Part shown: in pieces, positions 1 through 8,692 of the stretch
Layout of the letters: each line of letters opens with the position of its first letter
Position numbering within the stretch: the stretch's first letter is position 1
NCBI RefSeq assembly: GCF_016805305.1
Contig: NZ_JAERQN010000005.1
Location: 310,001-374,000, forward strand
Reading direction: 5' to 3'
DNA from: Falsiroseomonas ponticola
Lineage (GTDB): Bacteria > Pseudomonadota > Alphaproteobacteria > Acetobacterales > Acetobacteraceae
DNA: 64,000 nucleotides
Notes under the pieces: generated by a model
Told to the model about the DNA's origin: nothing
Seen by the model: only the letters and a program-made list of their open reading frames with translations
Database searches by the model: none
Made by a program: the position numbers and the translations under genes

Positions 1-340
1 GCGCGGCCATGGCGGCATCCAGCACGGCGGGCGCGGCCTGCGGCACGGGTGTGGCGGCATCGATGCGGGCGGGGGGGCGCGGGGGCGGCGCGGCTTCTGC
101 CGCGGCCTCCGCCCGGTTCAGCGCCAGGCGGAGATCGGCGAAGCCCTCATAGCCCAGGGACCGGCAGAAGCGGACGACGGTGGGTTCGGAGACGCCGGCC
201 GCGCGGGCCAGGCTGGCCGTGGTGGCCGCCATGATGGCGGCGGGGTCGGCGGCGACCAGCTCGGCCACCTTGCGCTCGGCCGGGCTCAGCCGGTCGAGCA
301 CCAGGGCAATCCGATCACGCACCAGGCTCCCCTCCGCCAT
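1..340 (-). CDS. MurR/RpiR family transcriptional regulator (partial, N-terminal part)
   Basis: The gene runs off the left edge, so only about the first 113 residues are visible. The start is the ATG complementary to 338-340, giving MAEGSLVRDRIALVLDRLSP. Residues 18-80 look like the RpiR-type N-terminal helix-turn-helix: an LSPAERKVAEL helix, then SLARAAGVSEPTVVRFCRSL, the recognition-helix signature of this family. A Pro/Ala-rich linker follows, after which a SIS sugar-phosphate-binding domain would be expected outside the window. Members usually repress or activate sugar-phosphate or amino-sugar catabolism. The effector cannot be inferred here because the ligand domain is missing. Confidence 0.85.
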   Translation of the reverse strand, partial: MAEGSLVRDRIALVLDRLSPAERKVAELVAADPAAIMAATTASLARAAGVSEPTVVRFCRSLGYEGFADLRLALNRAEAAAEAAPPPRPPARIDAATPVPQAAPAVLDAAMAA

Positions 341-374
341 GCGGGGGGTGACTACAATGCGGCGGGGGCCGGGC

Positions 375-704
375 TCAAGCCAGGCGGGCCATCGCCTCCG
401 CCGTCGCCTGCAGGCGCAGCGCCTCCGCCTGGGCGCGGGCGGTGTCCTCGGCGGCGCTGGCCAGGTTGGCCTTCAGCGTCTCCGCGCTCTCGCCGAGGCC
501 GTTCATGGCGGTGTTCAGGCTGGCGATCTGGGTGCGGAATTCGGCGACGGCGACGCGCTGTTCCTCCAGCGCTTCCTCCAGCCGCCGCAGCGCGAGGCGG
601 AGGCGGCGTTCGCCGGCATCGGGGAAGGCGAGGATGCGCGCGTCCGGCGCCGGGGTGGCCTCGGCCGCCGCGGTCTGGATCTGGCTGGCCGTCTCGTCGC
701 GCAT
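375..704 (-). CDS. Hypothetical coiled-coil protein
   Basis: A 109-residue protein with no recognised family. It has no signal peptide or membrane segment. After an Ala/Pro-rich N-terminus (about 1-30), residues 33-105 are a nearly continuous amphipathic helix rich in Ala, Glu, Arg and Leu (RRLEEALEEQRVAVAEF and onward), as expected of a coiled coil. It lies upstream of the RpiR gene on the same strand, 34 bp away. It has the codon bias of its neighbours, and the long clean helix supports a real gene, but the function is unknown. Confidence 0.6.
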   Translation of the reverse strand: MRDETASQIQTAAAEATPAPDARILAFPDAGERRLRLALRRLEEALEEQRVAVAEFRTQIASLNTAMNGLGESAETLKANLASAAEDTARAQAEALRLQATAEAMARLA

Positions 705-838
705 GGGATGCCTCCGGGCTGGAAGTGTTGCCGGAACCTTAATCCGTCTTGGAAAAGAGACAAGCCAAATTTAAAGGGACAATTCATCTTTTCCCTTTAC
801 CCACCACGGATTGCGCTTACCCACCGGTGGGCGGGGGA

Positions 839-1270
839 TCAGGCCACCAGCGCGCCCAGGCCGAGGCTGGCCGCCGCGCCGGCGGAGAGCGCCCAGCGCA
901 GCCGCATATAGGCGGGCGGCACCAGGCCGCGGGCGGCGCCGCGCGCCTCCGCCGCCGCCGTCGCCAGGATCGCGACGGCGAGCAGGGCGAGGCCCGGCCG
1001 CAGCGGCAGCAGCAGCGCCACCCACGCGATGAGGGAGGGCACGACGCCGAGCGCGAGGCGCGGCAGTTCGGCCCCCGATTCCGATTCCGGCGCGCGCAGC
1101 GCCAGCCCCCAATGGACGGCGCCGAGGAAGGCGAGGATGGCCGCGCCATAGGCGGCCAGCGCCGGCGCCGCCCAGCCGAAGGCGAGGATGCTGGCCAGGG
1201 CCAGGCCGAGGAAGGGCAGCAGCCCGGCGGCGCCGAGCACGAGGGCGGAGGGGGGCAGGGGACGGTCCAT
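839..1270 (-). CDS. DUF3429 family integral membrane protein
   Basis: A 143-residue hydrophobic protein beginning MDRPLPPSALVLGAAGLLPF. About four or five transmembrane segments are evident (about 10-30, 35-60, 75-95, 98-115 and 125-143). The second contains FLGAVHWGLAL, a conserved block of the DUF3429 family. I chose the ATG at 1270 because the upstream extension of the frame is Arg-rich and unlike the family. The family has no established biochemical role. It is divergent from the CorC-like gene, with about 130 bp between the starts. Confidence 0.7.
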   Translation of the reverse strand: MDRPLPPSALVLGAAGLLPFLGLALASILAFGWAAPALAAYGAAILAFLGAVHWGLALRAPESESGAELPRLALGVVPSLIAWVALLLPLRPGLALLAVAILATAAAEARGAARGLVPPAYMRLRWALSAGAAASLGLGALVA

Positions 1271-1401
1271 GCGCGCAATGTGCGCCGATCCCGGGCAGCG
1301 GAAAGCCCCCCGCCTGTCCCGATCGTGCACCGAACGCCGTTTCAACGGGGGGGCGGGACCGCTACATGGGGGCTCCTCCGGAACCTGGGATAGAATGCGC
1401 G

Positions 1402-2709
1402 ATGGCCACGGGCCTCGAATTGCTGCTGATCATCATCCTCGTGCTGCTGAACGGGGCCTTCGCGATGAGCGAGCTGGCCATCGTCTCCGCCCGGCGGACG
1501 CGCCTGGCGGCGCTGCAGCGCAAGGGCAGCGCGGGGGCGGCGGCGGCCATCGCGCTGGCGGAGGACCCGCAGCGCTTCCTGCCCACCGTGCAGGTGGGCA
1601 TCACGCTGGTCGGCATCCTGGCCGGCGCCTTCGGCGGCGCGCGCCTGTCCGCCACCATCGCGGAGCTGCTGGCGCCGCTGCCGGTGATCGGCGCCTTCAG
1701 CGCGGAGATCGGCTTCGCGCTGGTGGTCATGCTGATCACCTATCTCAGCCTGATCATGGGCGAGCTGGTGCCGAAGCAGCTGGCGCTGCGCAACCCGGAG
1801 GCGATCGCGGTCATCGTCTCCCGCCCGCTCGCGACCCTGGCGCGCTTCACGGCGCCGGTGATCTGGCTGCTCTCCACCTCCTCCGCCCTCGTGCTGCGGC
1901 TGTTCGGGCGGCACGACCCCTCCGACAATTCGGTGACGGAGGAGGAGGTGAAGGCGGTGGTGGCGGAGGGCGCGACCTCCGGCGCCATCGAGACGGAGGA
2001 GCGGCACATGATCGAGCGCGTGCTGCGCCTGGCGGACAAGCCGATCCGCGCGCTGATGACGCCGCGCACCGAGATCGAGTGGATCGACCGCACCGCGCCG
2101 CCGGAGGATGTGGCGGCAAGGCTGCGGGCTTCGGGCGTGACGCGCTTCGTCGTCGCCGACCGGCGCGTGGACAATGTGGTGGGCGTGGTCGCGGCCAAGG
2201 ATTTGCTGGACCAGCTGCTGGAGGGGTCGCCGCTGTCGGTGGCGCGCGCGCTGCGCCAGGCGCGGGTGCTGCCCGACACGCTCTCGGCCCTGGATGCGCT
2301 GGAGCGGCTGCGGGACGACCCGATCGGCATGGCGCTGGTGATGGACGAATACGGCAGCTTCGAGGGGGTGGTGACGGCGTCGGACCTGCTGGAGGCGATC
2401 GTCGGCGAGCTGGGGCCGGTGGCGTCGGACCAGTCGGTGCCGGTGCTGCGCCATGACGGCAGCCTGCTGCTGGAAGGGATGATGCCGTCGGACGAGCTGA
2501 AGGCGCGGCTCGACCTGCCGGACCTGCCGAAGGAGGGGACCTACCACACGGTGGCGGGGCTGATGCTGGCGCTGCTGCAGCGCGTGCCGAAGGAGGGCGA
2601 CCGCATCGCCTGGGCCGGCTGGCGCTTCGAGATCATCGACATGGATGGCCGCCGCGTGGACAAGGTGCTGGCGGTGAAGGACGAGACGTCTGTCGTGCAG
2701 GGGCCCTGA
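1402..2709 (+). CDS. CNNM/CBS-domain membrane protein of the HlyC/CorC (hemolysin) family
   Basis: A 435-residue protein. The N-terminal CNNM domain (about 1-190) has hydrophobic segments and the motif NGAFAMSELAIVSARRTRL. It is followed by paired CBS domains (about 200-340) and a C-terminal CorC/HlyC ligand-binding domain (about 350-430, starting SDQSVPVLRHDGSLLLEGMM). Proteins of this type are implicated in magnesium or cobalt efflux and ion homeostasis at the inner membrane; the label hemolysin is historical. The ATG at 1402 is preferred over the one at 1366 because the membrane helix starts immediately after it. The stop codon lies inside the first unit of a GGGCCC tandem repeat. Confidence 0.88.
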   Translation: MATGLELLLIIILVLLNGAFAMSELAIVSARRTRLAALQRKGSAGAAAAIALAEDPQRFLPTVQVGITLVGILAGAFGGARLSATIAELLAPLPVIGAFSAEIGFALVVMLITYLSLIMGELVPKQLALRNPEAIAVIVSRPLATLARFTAPVIWLLSTSSALVLRLFGRHDPSDNSVTEEEVKAVVAEGATSGAIETEERHMIERVLRLADKPIRALMTPRTEIEWIDRTAPPEDVAARLRASGVTRFVVADRRVDNVVGVVAAKDLLDQLLEGSPLSVARALRQARVLPDTLSALDALERLRDDPIGMALVMDEYGSFEGVVTASDLLEAIVGELGPVASDQSVPVLRHDGSLLLEGMMPSDELKARLDLPDLPKEGTYHTVAGLMLALLQRVPKEGDRIAWAGWRFEIIDMDGRRVDKVLAVKDETSVVQGP

Positions 2710-2780
2710 CGGGCCCGGGGGTGGTGCAGGGGCCCTGACGGGCCCGGGGGGTGGTGCAGGGGCCCTGGCGGGCCCCTGGT
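2696..2780. repeat. Three tandem units built on paired GGGCCC palindromes
   Basis: Three imperfect units of 29-30 bp follow one another, with TGCAG at 2696, 2725 and 2755. In the first two, TGCAG is followed by GGGCCCTGACGGGCCC, so each can fold into a GGGCCC stem with a TGAC loop. The third unit reads TGGC in the loop. The first unit holds the stop codon of the CorC-like gene. The array lies between two convergent genes and may act as a bidirectional terminator or mRNA-stabilising structure. Confidence 0.75.
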
Positions 2781-2792
2781 GGTGGCGGGCGC

Positions 2793-3287
2793 CTACTGCC
2801 CGCCGCCATTGCCCCGCGCCTTGGCGATGGGCGCGATGAACTGGGGCTCCGTGTCCCAGGGGAACAGGATCCAGGTGTCCTGGCTGACTTCCGTGATGAA
2901 GGTATCGACCGTCGGCTTGCCCGCGGGCTTCGCATAGACGGTCGCGAAATGCGCCTTGGGCAGCATGGCGCGCACCACCTTGGCGGTGGTGCCGGTATCG
3001 ACCAGGTCGTCGATCAGCAGCCAGCCCTCGCCCTGGCTGTCCAGCGCCGCCTGGGGCGGCTTCACCACCTGCGGCTGGCCGCGCTGCTCCTCGTCATAGG
3101 TCACGACGCTGACCGTCTCGATCAGGCGGCAATCGAGTTCGCGCGCCACGATGGCGGCCGGGATCAGCCCGCCGCGGGTGATGGCGACCATGCCCGTCCA
3201 GGGGCCGCGTTCCACCAGCCGCCAGGCCAGCGCCTTGCCGTCCCGGTGCAGCTGGTCCCAGGTCACGGTGTAGTAGCGGGGCGCCAT
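2793..3287 (-). CDS. gpt: Xanthine (guanine) phosphoribosyltransferase
   Basis: A 164-residue type I phosphoribosyltransferase. The signature [20 protein letters not shown] (about 94-113) is the PRPP-binding loop. An N-terminal block [18 protein letters not shown] matches Gpt-type enzymes, and the C-terminal region ends [12 protein letters not shown] as in E. coli XGPRT. The reaction transfers ribose-5-phosphate from PRPP to xanthine or guanine in purine salvage. It starts at the ATG at 3287. The CsaA-like gene lies about 26 bp upstream on the same strand, so the two are probably co-transcribed. Confidence 0.9.
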   Translation of the reverse strand: MAPRYYTVTWDQLHRDGKALAWRLVERGPWTGMVAITRGGLIPAAIVARELDCRLIETVSVVTYDEEQRGQPQVVKPPQAALDSQGEGWLLIDDLVDTGTTAKVVRAMLPKAHFATVYAKPAGKPTVDTFITEVSQDTWILFPWDTEPQFIAPIAKARGNGGGQ

Positions 3288-3313
3288 CGTCTCATCCTCT
3301 GCGTCAGGCACGG

Positions 3314-3652
3314 TCAGAACATCTTGCCGCCATCGGGCACCTTGAGGTCGGGCTTCAGCAGCACGACGGCGCCGTTCTCGTCCGGCACGCCGAGGACGAG
3401 GACCTCGCTCTCGAAGCCGCCGATGCGGCGGGGCGGGAAATTCACCACGGCGACCACCTGGCGGCCGATCAGGCGGTCCGGCGAATAGTGGACGGTGATC
3501 TGGGCGGAGGAGCGCCTGGTGCCGATCTCCCCCCCGAAATCGATCCAGAGCTGGATCGAGGGCTTGCGGGCGGTCGGGTGCGGCTGCGCGTCCACGATCG
3601 TGCCGGCGCGGATCTCGACCTTCTCGAAATCGGCAAAGGTGATCGGTTCCAT
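3314..3652 (-). CDS. csaA: CsaA-like tRNA-binding domain protein
   Basis: A 112-residue protein that is essentially one tRNA-binding OB-fold domain (related to the EMAP/Trbp111 type). The start reads [18 protein letters not shown] and the core [20 protein letters not shown], ending in [15 protein letters not shown]. This size and motif pattern match stand-alone CsaA proteins, described as export-related chaperones or structure-specific tRNA binders. It lies upstream of gpt on the same strand. The long frame extension upstream over the SDR gene is a non-coding shadow. Confidence 0.85.
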   Translation of the reverse strand: MEPITFADFEKVEIRAGTIVDAQPHPTARKPSIQLWIDFGGEIGTRRSSAQITVHYSPDRLIGRQVVAVVNFPPRRIGGFESEVLVLGVPDENGAVVLLKPDLKVPDGGKMF

Positions 3653-3775
3653 GGCGCGTCCTACCGCGGGGCGGACAACAGGGGAAGGGGGTCCACTTGC
3701 GCGGAGGGGCCGCCCGGCGCATTGACCGGAACGCCCCGCCGGGCCCCCGCGACACAGAAGGCGAGCCGCACCCTC

Positions 3776-4537
3776 ATGCTGCCGACCACCCCCTCCTTCC
3801 GCCTGGATGGCATGCGCGCCCTGGTCACGGGCGCGAGCAAGGGGATCGGGCGGGCCGGCGCGGTGGCGCTGGCGGCCGCGGGGGCGGAGGTGGTGGCCGC
3901 GGCGCGCAGCCTGGATGAGCTGGAGGCGCTGACCACCGAACTGGGCGAGGCCGGGCTGGCGGTGCGGGCGGCGCAGCTCGACGTGACGGATCGCGGCGCC
4001 GTGCGCGCGCTGGTCGAGGCCTCCGGCCCCTTCGACATCCTGCTGAACAATGCCGGCACCAATATCCGCCAGCCTTTCCTCGATGTGGAGGACGGCGCGC
4101 TGGATGCGCTGCTGGACCTCAACCTGCGGTCCATGTTCACGGTGGCGCAGGCGGTGGCGCAGGGGATGGCGGCGGAGGGGAAGGGGGGTGCGATCATCAA
4201 CCTCTCCTCCGTCAACGGCCATGTCGCGGGCCTGAACCGCAGCGTCTATACGGCGACCAAGCACGGGATCGAGGGCCTGACCAAGGCCATGGCGGTGGAA
4301 CTCGGGCCCAAGGGCATCCGGGTGAACACCATCGCGCCGGGCTTCGTGGACACGCCGCTGACGGCCGGCTTCCTGGCGGATGAGAAGGTGCGCAGCGCGC
4401 AGATCCGCCGCACGCCGATGGGGCGCATCATGACGGTCGAGGACATCATGGGCGCCGTCGTCTTCCTGGCCTCGCCGGCCAGCGCCATGGTCTCCGGCAC
4501 CTGCCTGCTGATCGATGGCGGCTTCTGCGCGCAATGA
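3776..4537 (+). CDS. Short-chain dehydrogenase/reductase (SDR) oxidoreductase
   Basis: A 253-residue classical SDR. The NAD(P)-binding motif TGASKGIGRA is at about 17-26, NNAG at about 87-90, and the catalytic Ser and YxxxK are in NLSSVNGH and YTATKHGIEG. The C-terminal part has PGFVDTPL and ends with the typical LLIDGGFCAQ. The substrate cannot be read from sequence; the pattern resembles 3-oxoacyl reductase or gluconate 5-dehydrogenase-type members. Its stop codon lies within a strong terminator hairpin, so the gene probably forms its own transcription unit. Confidence 0.88.
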   Translation: MLPTTPSFRLDGMRALVTGASKGIGRAGAVALAAAGAEVVAAARSLDELEALTTELGEAGLAVRAAQLDVTDRGAVRALVEASGPFDILLNNAGTNIRQPFLDVEDGALDALLDLNLRSMFTVAQAVAQGMAAEGKGGAIINLSSVNGHVAGLNRSVYTATKHGIEGLTKAMAVELGPKGIRVNTIAPGFVDTPLTAGFLADEKVRSAQIRRTPMGRIMTVEDIMGAVVFLASPASAMVSGTCLLIDGGFCAQ

Positions 4538-4566
4538 GCGGCGGCGCCGCTCATTGCTGCTTTTTT
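4531..4566 (+). terminator. Rho-independent terminator overlapping the SDR stop codon
   Basis: A perfect 12-bp stem (4531-4542 with 4546-4557) with a GGC loop is followed by TGC and six T residues. The SDR stop TGA at 4535-4537 lies in the left arm, so the stem can only form once the ribosome has reached the end of the gene. Confidence 0.88.
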
Positions 4567-4606
4567 CAAGTGCGCGGCACTGGCCGCGGGCGCCGTTCGG
4601 CGCCTC

Positions 4607-4661
4607 GGCGTGGCGACAGCCACGCCGCCTTTCCGGTGGCGCTGCGTGGCAACCGCCACGC
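4607..4661. repeat. Two tandem GCGTGGC hairpins
   Basis: Hairpin 1 is GGCGTGGC-GACA-GCCACGCC (4607-4626). Hairpin 2 is GCGTGGC-AACC-GCCACGC (4644-4661). They share the stem sequence but have different loops, which resembles a small REP-like element. They lie between the SDR terminator and the start of the gamma-glutamyltransferase gene. Confidence 0.6.
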
Positions 4662-4698
4662 CGCCCGTGTTCTCCATGACGTCCAAGGGTCCTGATCG

Positions 4699-6306
4699 AT
4701 GAAGCGCGATTTCCATGCCCCCGGCCGCAGCGCCGTCTATGCCGCGAACGGGATGGCCGCCACCTCCATGCCGCAGGCGACGCTGGCCGCGCTCGACATC
4801 CTGCGCGCCGGCGGCAATGCCATGGACGCCGCCATCGCGGCCTGCGCGGTGCTGGGCGTGGTGGAGCCGCAATCCACGGGCATCGGCGGCGACTGCTTCT
4901 GCCTCTATGTCCCGGCCGGTTCCAGCCAGGTGATCGCGCTGAACGGGTCGGGCCGCGCGCCGCGCGGGGCGACGCCGGAGGCGCTGCGGGCCTCGGGCCT
5001 CACCGCCATGTCGCCGACCTCCGCCCATTCCGTGACGGTGCCGGGCGCCATCTCCGCCTGGGCGAAGCTGAACGAGGCGCATGGGAAGAAGTCGCTGGAG
5101 GAAATCCTGGCGCCGGCCATCGGCTATGCCGAGAACGGCTTCTTCCTCTCCGCCCGCGTCGCCAGCGACTGGGAAGGCTCCGTCGGCAAGCTGGCCAAGC
5201 ATGGCCCGGCCGCCAAGCACTTCCTGAAGGATGGCGCGGCCTTCGCGCTGGGCGACAAGTTCGTGAACCCGAAGCTCGGCGCCACCATGCGCGCCATCGG
5301 CAAGCACGGCACCAAGGCCTTCTATGAGGGTGCCATCGCCGCGGACATGGTGAAGACGCTGCGCGAGGCCGGCGGCACGCATACGGAGGAGGATTTCGCC
5401 CGCGGCGCCTCCGTGGCCGGCTTCGTCGATCCCATCAAGCGCGCCTGGCGCGACATGGAGGTCTTCCAGTGCCCGCCCAACGGATCGGGCATGATCACGC
5501 TGATGGTCCTGGCGCTGATCGACAAGCTCGGCTTCCCCGAGGAAGGCTTCCTGAGCACGGAGCGCCTGCACCGCCATATCGAGGCCGCGCGCCTGGCCTA
5601 TCGCGACCGCGACGCCTTCCTGGCCGACCCGTCCCAGGTGGAGGTGCCGGTGGAGCACCTGCTCTCCGACAGCTACCTCGATGCGCTGGCGAAGCTGGTG
5701 CGGGATGACCGCGCCATGCCGGAGATGCCGCTGGCGGGGCAGTCGGACCTCGCGAAGCACAAGGACACGGTCTATCTCTCCGTCGTCGATCGCGACGGCA
5801 ATGCCGTCTCCTTCATCAACTCGCTCTTCGAGGGTTTCGGCAGCGGCATCTACGCGCCAGAGGCCGGCGTGATGCTGCAGAACCGCGGCTACGGCTTCCG
5901 GCTGGAGGAAGGCCACCCGAACTGCATCGCGCCCGACAAGCGCCCGATGCACACCATCATCCCGGGCATGGTGATGAAGGACGGGCAGGCGGTGATGCCC
6001 TATGGCGTCATGGGCGGGCACTACCAGCCGATGGGCCAGACCAACTTCCTGGTGAACCACTTCGTCTATGGCCTCGACGTGCAGGAGGCGATGGACGCGC
6101 CGCGCCTCTTCCCGCGCCTCGGCAAGGTGCAGGTGGAGAAGGGCATCCCGGCCTCGGTCGTGGATCGGCTGAACCGGCTCGGCCATGACTGCGAGCTGAT
6201 CGACAAGCCGCATGGCGGCGGCCAGGCGATCCTGATCGACCGCGAGCGCGGCTGCCTTGTCGGGGGCTCCGACCCCCGCAAGGATGGCTGCGCGATGGGC
6301 TACTGA
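4699..6306 (+). CDS. Gamma-glutamyltransferase family protein
   Basis: A 535-residue Ntn-hydrolase of the gamma-glutamyltransferase family. The N-terminal block AGGNAMDAAIAACAVLGVVEP and STGIGGDCFCL are the family signature of the large subunit. The likely autoprocessing nucleophile is Thr357 in HKDTVYLSVVDRDGNAVS, followed by the small subunit ending in MPYGVMGGHYQPMGQ and the C-terminus. No export signal is obvious, so a cytoplasmic or non-classical member is likely. An amidase gene follows 14 bp downstream, suggesting a joint role in degrading a gamma-glutamyl or amide compound. Confidence 0.85.
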   Translation: MKRDFHAPGRSAVYAANGMAATSMPQATLAALDILRAGGNAMDAAIAACAVLGVVEPQSTGIGGDCFCLYVPAGSSQVIALNGSGRAPRGATPEALRASGLTAMSPTSAHSVTVPGAISAWAKLNEAHGKKSLEEILAPAIGYAENGFFLSARVASDWEGSVGKLAKHGPAAKHFLKDGAAFALGDKFVNPKLGATMRAIGKHGTKAFYEGAIAADMVKTLREAGGTHTEEDFARGASVAGFVDPIKRAWRDMEVFQCPPNGSGMITLMVLALIDKLGFPEEGFLSTERLHRHIEAARLAYRDRDAFLADPSQVEVPVEHLLSDSYLDALAKLVRDDRAMPEMPLAGQSDLAKHKDTVYLSVVDRDGNAVSFINSLFEGFGSGIYAPEAGVMLQNRGYGFRLEEGHPNCIAPDKRPMHTIIPGMVMKDGQAVMPYGVMGGHYQPMGQTNFLVNHFVYGLDVQEAMDAPRLFPRLGKVQVEKGIPASVVDRLNRLGHDCELIDKPHGGGQAILIDRERGCLVGGSDPRKDGCAMGY

Positions 6307-6320
6307 GGACTCCCCCGATC

Positions 6321-7817
6321 ATGACCGCACCCTGCGACCTCTCCGCCGTCGAGGCACGGCGCCTTATCGGCACGCGCAAGCTCTCCCCGGTGGAGCTGCT
6401 GGACAGCTGCCTGGCCCGCATCGGCGCCGTGAACCACGCGGTGAACGCGATGGTGGCGATGGATACGGACCGGGCGCGGGAAGGCGCCAAGACGGCGGAG
6501 GCCGCGGTCATGGCCGGGGCGAAGCTGGGCCCGCTGCACGGCCTGCCCATCGGCATCAAGGACCTGGAGGAGACGAAGGGGCTGCGCACGACCTGGGGCA
6601 GCCCGATCTTCGCCGACCACATCCCGACCAAGGACGAGGCGATGGTCGCCAACCTGCGCGAGGCAGGGGCGATCGTCGTCGGCAAGACCAACACGCCGGA
6701 ATTCGGCGCGGGCGCCAACACGCGCAACCTGGTCTATGGCGCGACGGGCAATCCCTTCGATCCCACGCGCTCCGCGGCCGGGTCCTCCGGCGGATCGGCC
6801 GTGGCGCTGGCCTGCGGGATGGTGCCCATCGCGTCGGGCAGCGACACGGGCGGTTCGCTGCGCAATCCCGCGGCCTTCAACGGCATCGTGGGCTTCCGGC
6901 CCTCGCCCGGCCTGGTGCCGGCGGAGCGGCGCGGGCATGGCTGGTCGCCGCTGCCGGTGCTGGGCCCGATGGCACGCAATGCGCGGGATGCGGCGCTGCT
7001 GCTTTCCGCCATGGCGGATGACGATGCGCTGGACCCGCTGGCCTATACGCTGCCGGATCGCCGGGTGCGGGGCGGGGACCGCAACCTGTTCCCACCCATG
7101 CAGGTCGATCTCGGCGCGCTGCGCGTCGCCGCCACGCCCGATTTCGGCTTCGCGCCGACCGAGCGCCATGTCCGCGAGGTCTTCGCGAGCCGCGTCGCCG
7201 CGCTGGCGCCGCTCTTCGGCCGGGTCGAGGAAGCGACGCCGGACTGCGCCGGCACCGACGAAGCCTTCGAGATCCTGCGCGCGACCAGCTTCGTCGCCAG
7301 CCATGCGGAGAAGTGCCGCACCCGGCCGCAGGATGTCGGCCCCAATGTGCGGGCGAATGTCGAGGAGGGGCTGCGCTACAGCCTGGCCGACTATGCCCGC
7401 GCGGCGACGGAGCAGACGCGGATCTACCGGCTGTGGCAGGGCTTCTTCGCGAAGCACGACATCATCATCACGCCGGCCATCACCATCAGCCCGCGCCCCT
7501 GGTCGGAACTCTACCCCGCCGAGATCGATGGCCAGCCGACGCGGACCTATTTCCACTGGCTGGCCATGGCCTATGCGGTGACGCTGGTGGGCCACCCCGC
7601 GGTCAGCCTGCCGCTCGGCCTGGACAAGGCGGGAATGCCCTTCGGCCTGCAGATCGTGGGGCCGCGCGGCGGCGATGCGCTGGTGCTTGCCGTCGCGGCG
7701 GCGATCGAGGAAGCCGTCGCGGGCGATTCGTCGCTCGCCCGCCCGGTGCCCGATATCGCCAGGCTCACCGCCGCGGCGCCGATCTCGGCCATGCCGGGCT
7801 TCAAGAGCTGGGCCTGA
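6321..7817 (+). CDS. Amidase signature family hydrolase
   Basis: A 498-residue amidase-signature enzyme. The Ser-cisSer-Lys triad is visible: Lys80 in LPIGIKDLEETKG, Ser155/156 in AAGSSGGSAVALACG, and the nucleophile Ser179 in GSDTGGSLRNPA. The length fits typical bacterial amidases acting on aliphatic or aryl amides. It is not GatA in this context, as no gatC or gatB is adjacent. It probably shares an mRNA with the upstream gamma-glutamyltransferase. It ends 1 bp before the stop of a convergent small lipoprotein gene. Confidence 0.88.
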   Translation: MTAPCDLSAVEARRLIGTRKLSPVELLDSCLARIGAVNHAVNAMVAMDTDRAREGAKTAEAAVMAGAKLGPLHGLPIGIKDLEETKGLRTTWGSPIFADHIPTKDEAMVANLREAGAIVVGKTNTPEFGAGANTRNLVYGATGNPFDPTRSAAGSSGGSAVALACGMVPIASGSDTGGSLRNPAAFNGIVGFRPSPGLVPAERRGHGWSPLPVLGPMARNARDAALLLSAMADDDALDPLAYTLPDRRVRGGDRNLFPPMQVDLGALRVAATPDFGFAPTERHVREVFASRVAALAPLFGRVEEATPDCAGTDEAFEILRATSFVASHAEKCRTRPQDVGPNVRANVEEGLRYSLADYARAATEQTRIYRLWQGFFAKHDIIITPAITISPRPWSELYPAEIDGQPTRTYFHWLAMAYAVTLVGHPAVSLPLGLDKAGMPFGLQIVGPRGGDALVLAVAAAIEEAVAGDSSLARPVPDIARLTAAAPISAMPGFKSWA

Positions 7818-7818
7818 C

Positions 7819-8049
7819 CTACCAGCGGCGGTAGCCGCGCTCGTAGCCATAGTCCCGGTGGCCGTAGGACGGCCGGCGGTCGTAGTGGCGGTGCCTCGGC
7901 TGGTCATTGGCCGAGGCGATGGCGATGCCCGCCAGCGCCACGCCGGCGCCGAGCGCCAGGCTGGCCGGCAGGTTCACGCTGCCGTCCGGATTCTGGCAGG
8001 CGCCGAGCATCAGGGCGGCGGAGAGGGCGAGGGCGGGCAGGATACGCAT
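7819..8049 (-). CDS. Small predicted lipoprotein
   Basis: A 76-residue protein starting MRILPALALSAALMLGAC, a lipoprotein signal peptide with a lipobox ending at Cys18. A short hydrophobic Ala/Gly segment (about 31-46) and a Tyr/Arg/His-rich tail ending GYERGYRRW follow. No family is recognised. Tail composition resembles the two small lipoproteins at 41.0-41.6 kb. A well-placed purine-rich ribosome site precedes the start. Confidence 0.65.
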   Translation of the reverse strand: MRILPALALSAALMLGACQNPDGSVNLPASLALGAGVALAGIAIASANDQPRHRHYDRRPSYGHRDYGYERGYRRW

Positions 8050-8148
8050 CGGGGGAACCTCCTGGGCAGGAAGCTTCCCCCTTGGGCAGGGCGGGCGCGG
8101 GGCCGCATCATGGCGGCGCCGCGCGGATCATGGCGGCGCGGAGGCGCC

Positions 8149-8194
8149 TCAGGCCCTCCCGCCGGAGGCGGTCAGGCCCTTCCGCCGGAGAAGG
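8149..8194. repeat. 23-bp tandem duplication at the 3' end of the AsnC-domain gene
   Basis: Positions 8149-8171 and 8172-8194 are near-identical direct repeats, each beginning TCAGGCCCT and containing CCGCCGGAG. The inner copy encodes the C-terminal SGGRA and stop. The outer copy would encode the same ending again if read through in another frame. Confidence 0.6.
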
Positions 8195-8426
8195 CGTTGA
8201 AGGTCTGGATGGTGTAGGTGTCCTTGACCCCGGCCACGCTCTGCACCCGCTCCACCACGAAGAGGCCGATATCCTGGTCCGCCTCCAGGTAGAACTTGCC
8301 CAGCAGGTCGTACTGGCCGCTGGTGGAGTGCATCTCCGACAATTCGGGGATGCTGTCCGCCATCTCCCGCGCCACGCGGTAGGCCTGCCCCATCTCGCAC
8401 TTGATCATGACGAAGATGGCTCGCAT
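8172..8426 (-). CDS. Stand-alone Lrp/AsnC ligand-binding (RAM) domain protein
   Basis: An 84-residue protein consisting only of the AsnC-type alpha-beta sensor domain: MRAIFVMIKCEMGQAYRVA, then SGQYDLLGKFYLEADQDIG and TIQTFNAFSGGRA. There is no helix-turn-helix. Such stand-alone RAM proteins form rings that bind amino acids and may modulate full-length Lrp proteins. I chose the ATG at 8426 because a GGAG sits 9 bases upstream; an in-frame ATG five codons earlier lacks such a site. It is divergent from the RND efflux operon. Confidence 0.8.
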   Translation of the reverse strand: MRAIFVMIKCEMGQAYRVAREMADSIPELSEMHSTSGQYDLLGKFYLEADQDIGLFVVERVQSVAGVKDTYTIQTFNAFSGGRA

Positions 8427-8692
8427 CGCGGGGTGCTCCATTAACCAATGAGGGCGCCAGATTGACGCGGCGGGGCGCGCCGGGGAAGGGCGGGGTTCCC
8501 GGCACGTTCATTGCATGGCTAAATTTGAGCGTTACGTCTTGCAAACCGCCGCAAAGCGGGTCAACTGCGCTGGGATGAGGTGTCCGCCCAATGGGTGGGA
8601 CATTTTGTCCGGACTGGCGAATAGCAGGATCGTGGCTCTCGCCCGTCCCCTTCCGGGGCGGGCCAGAACATTGCTGTCAGGACTGGGGTCGC

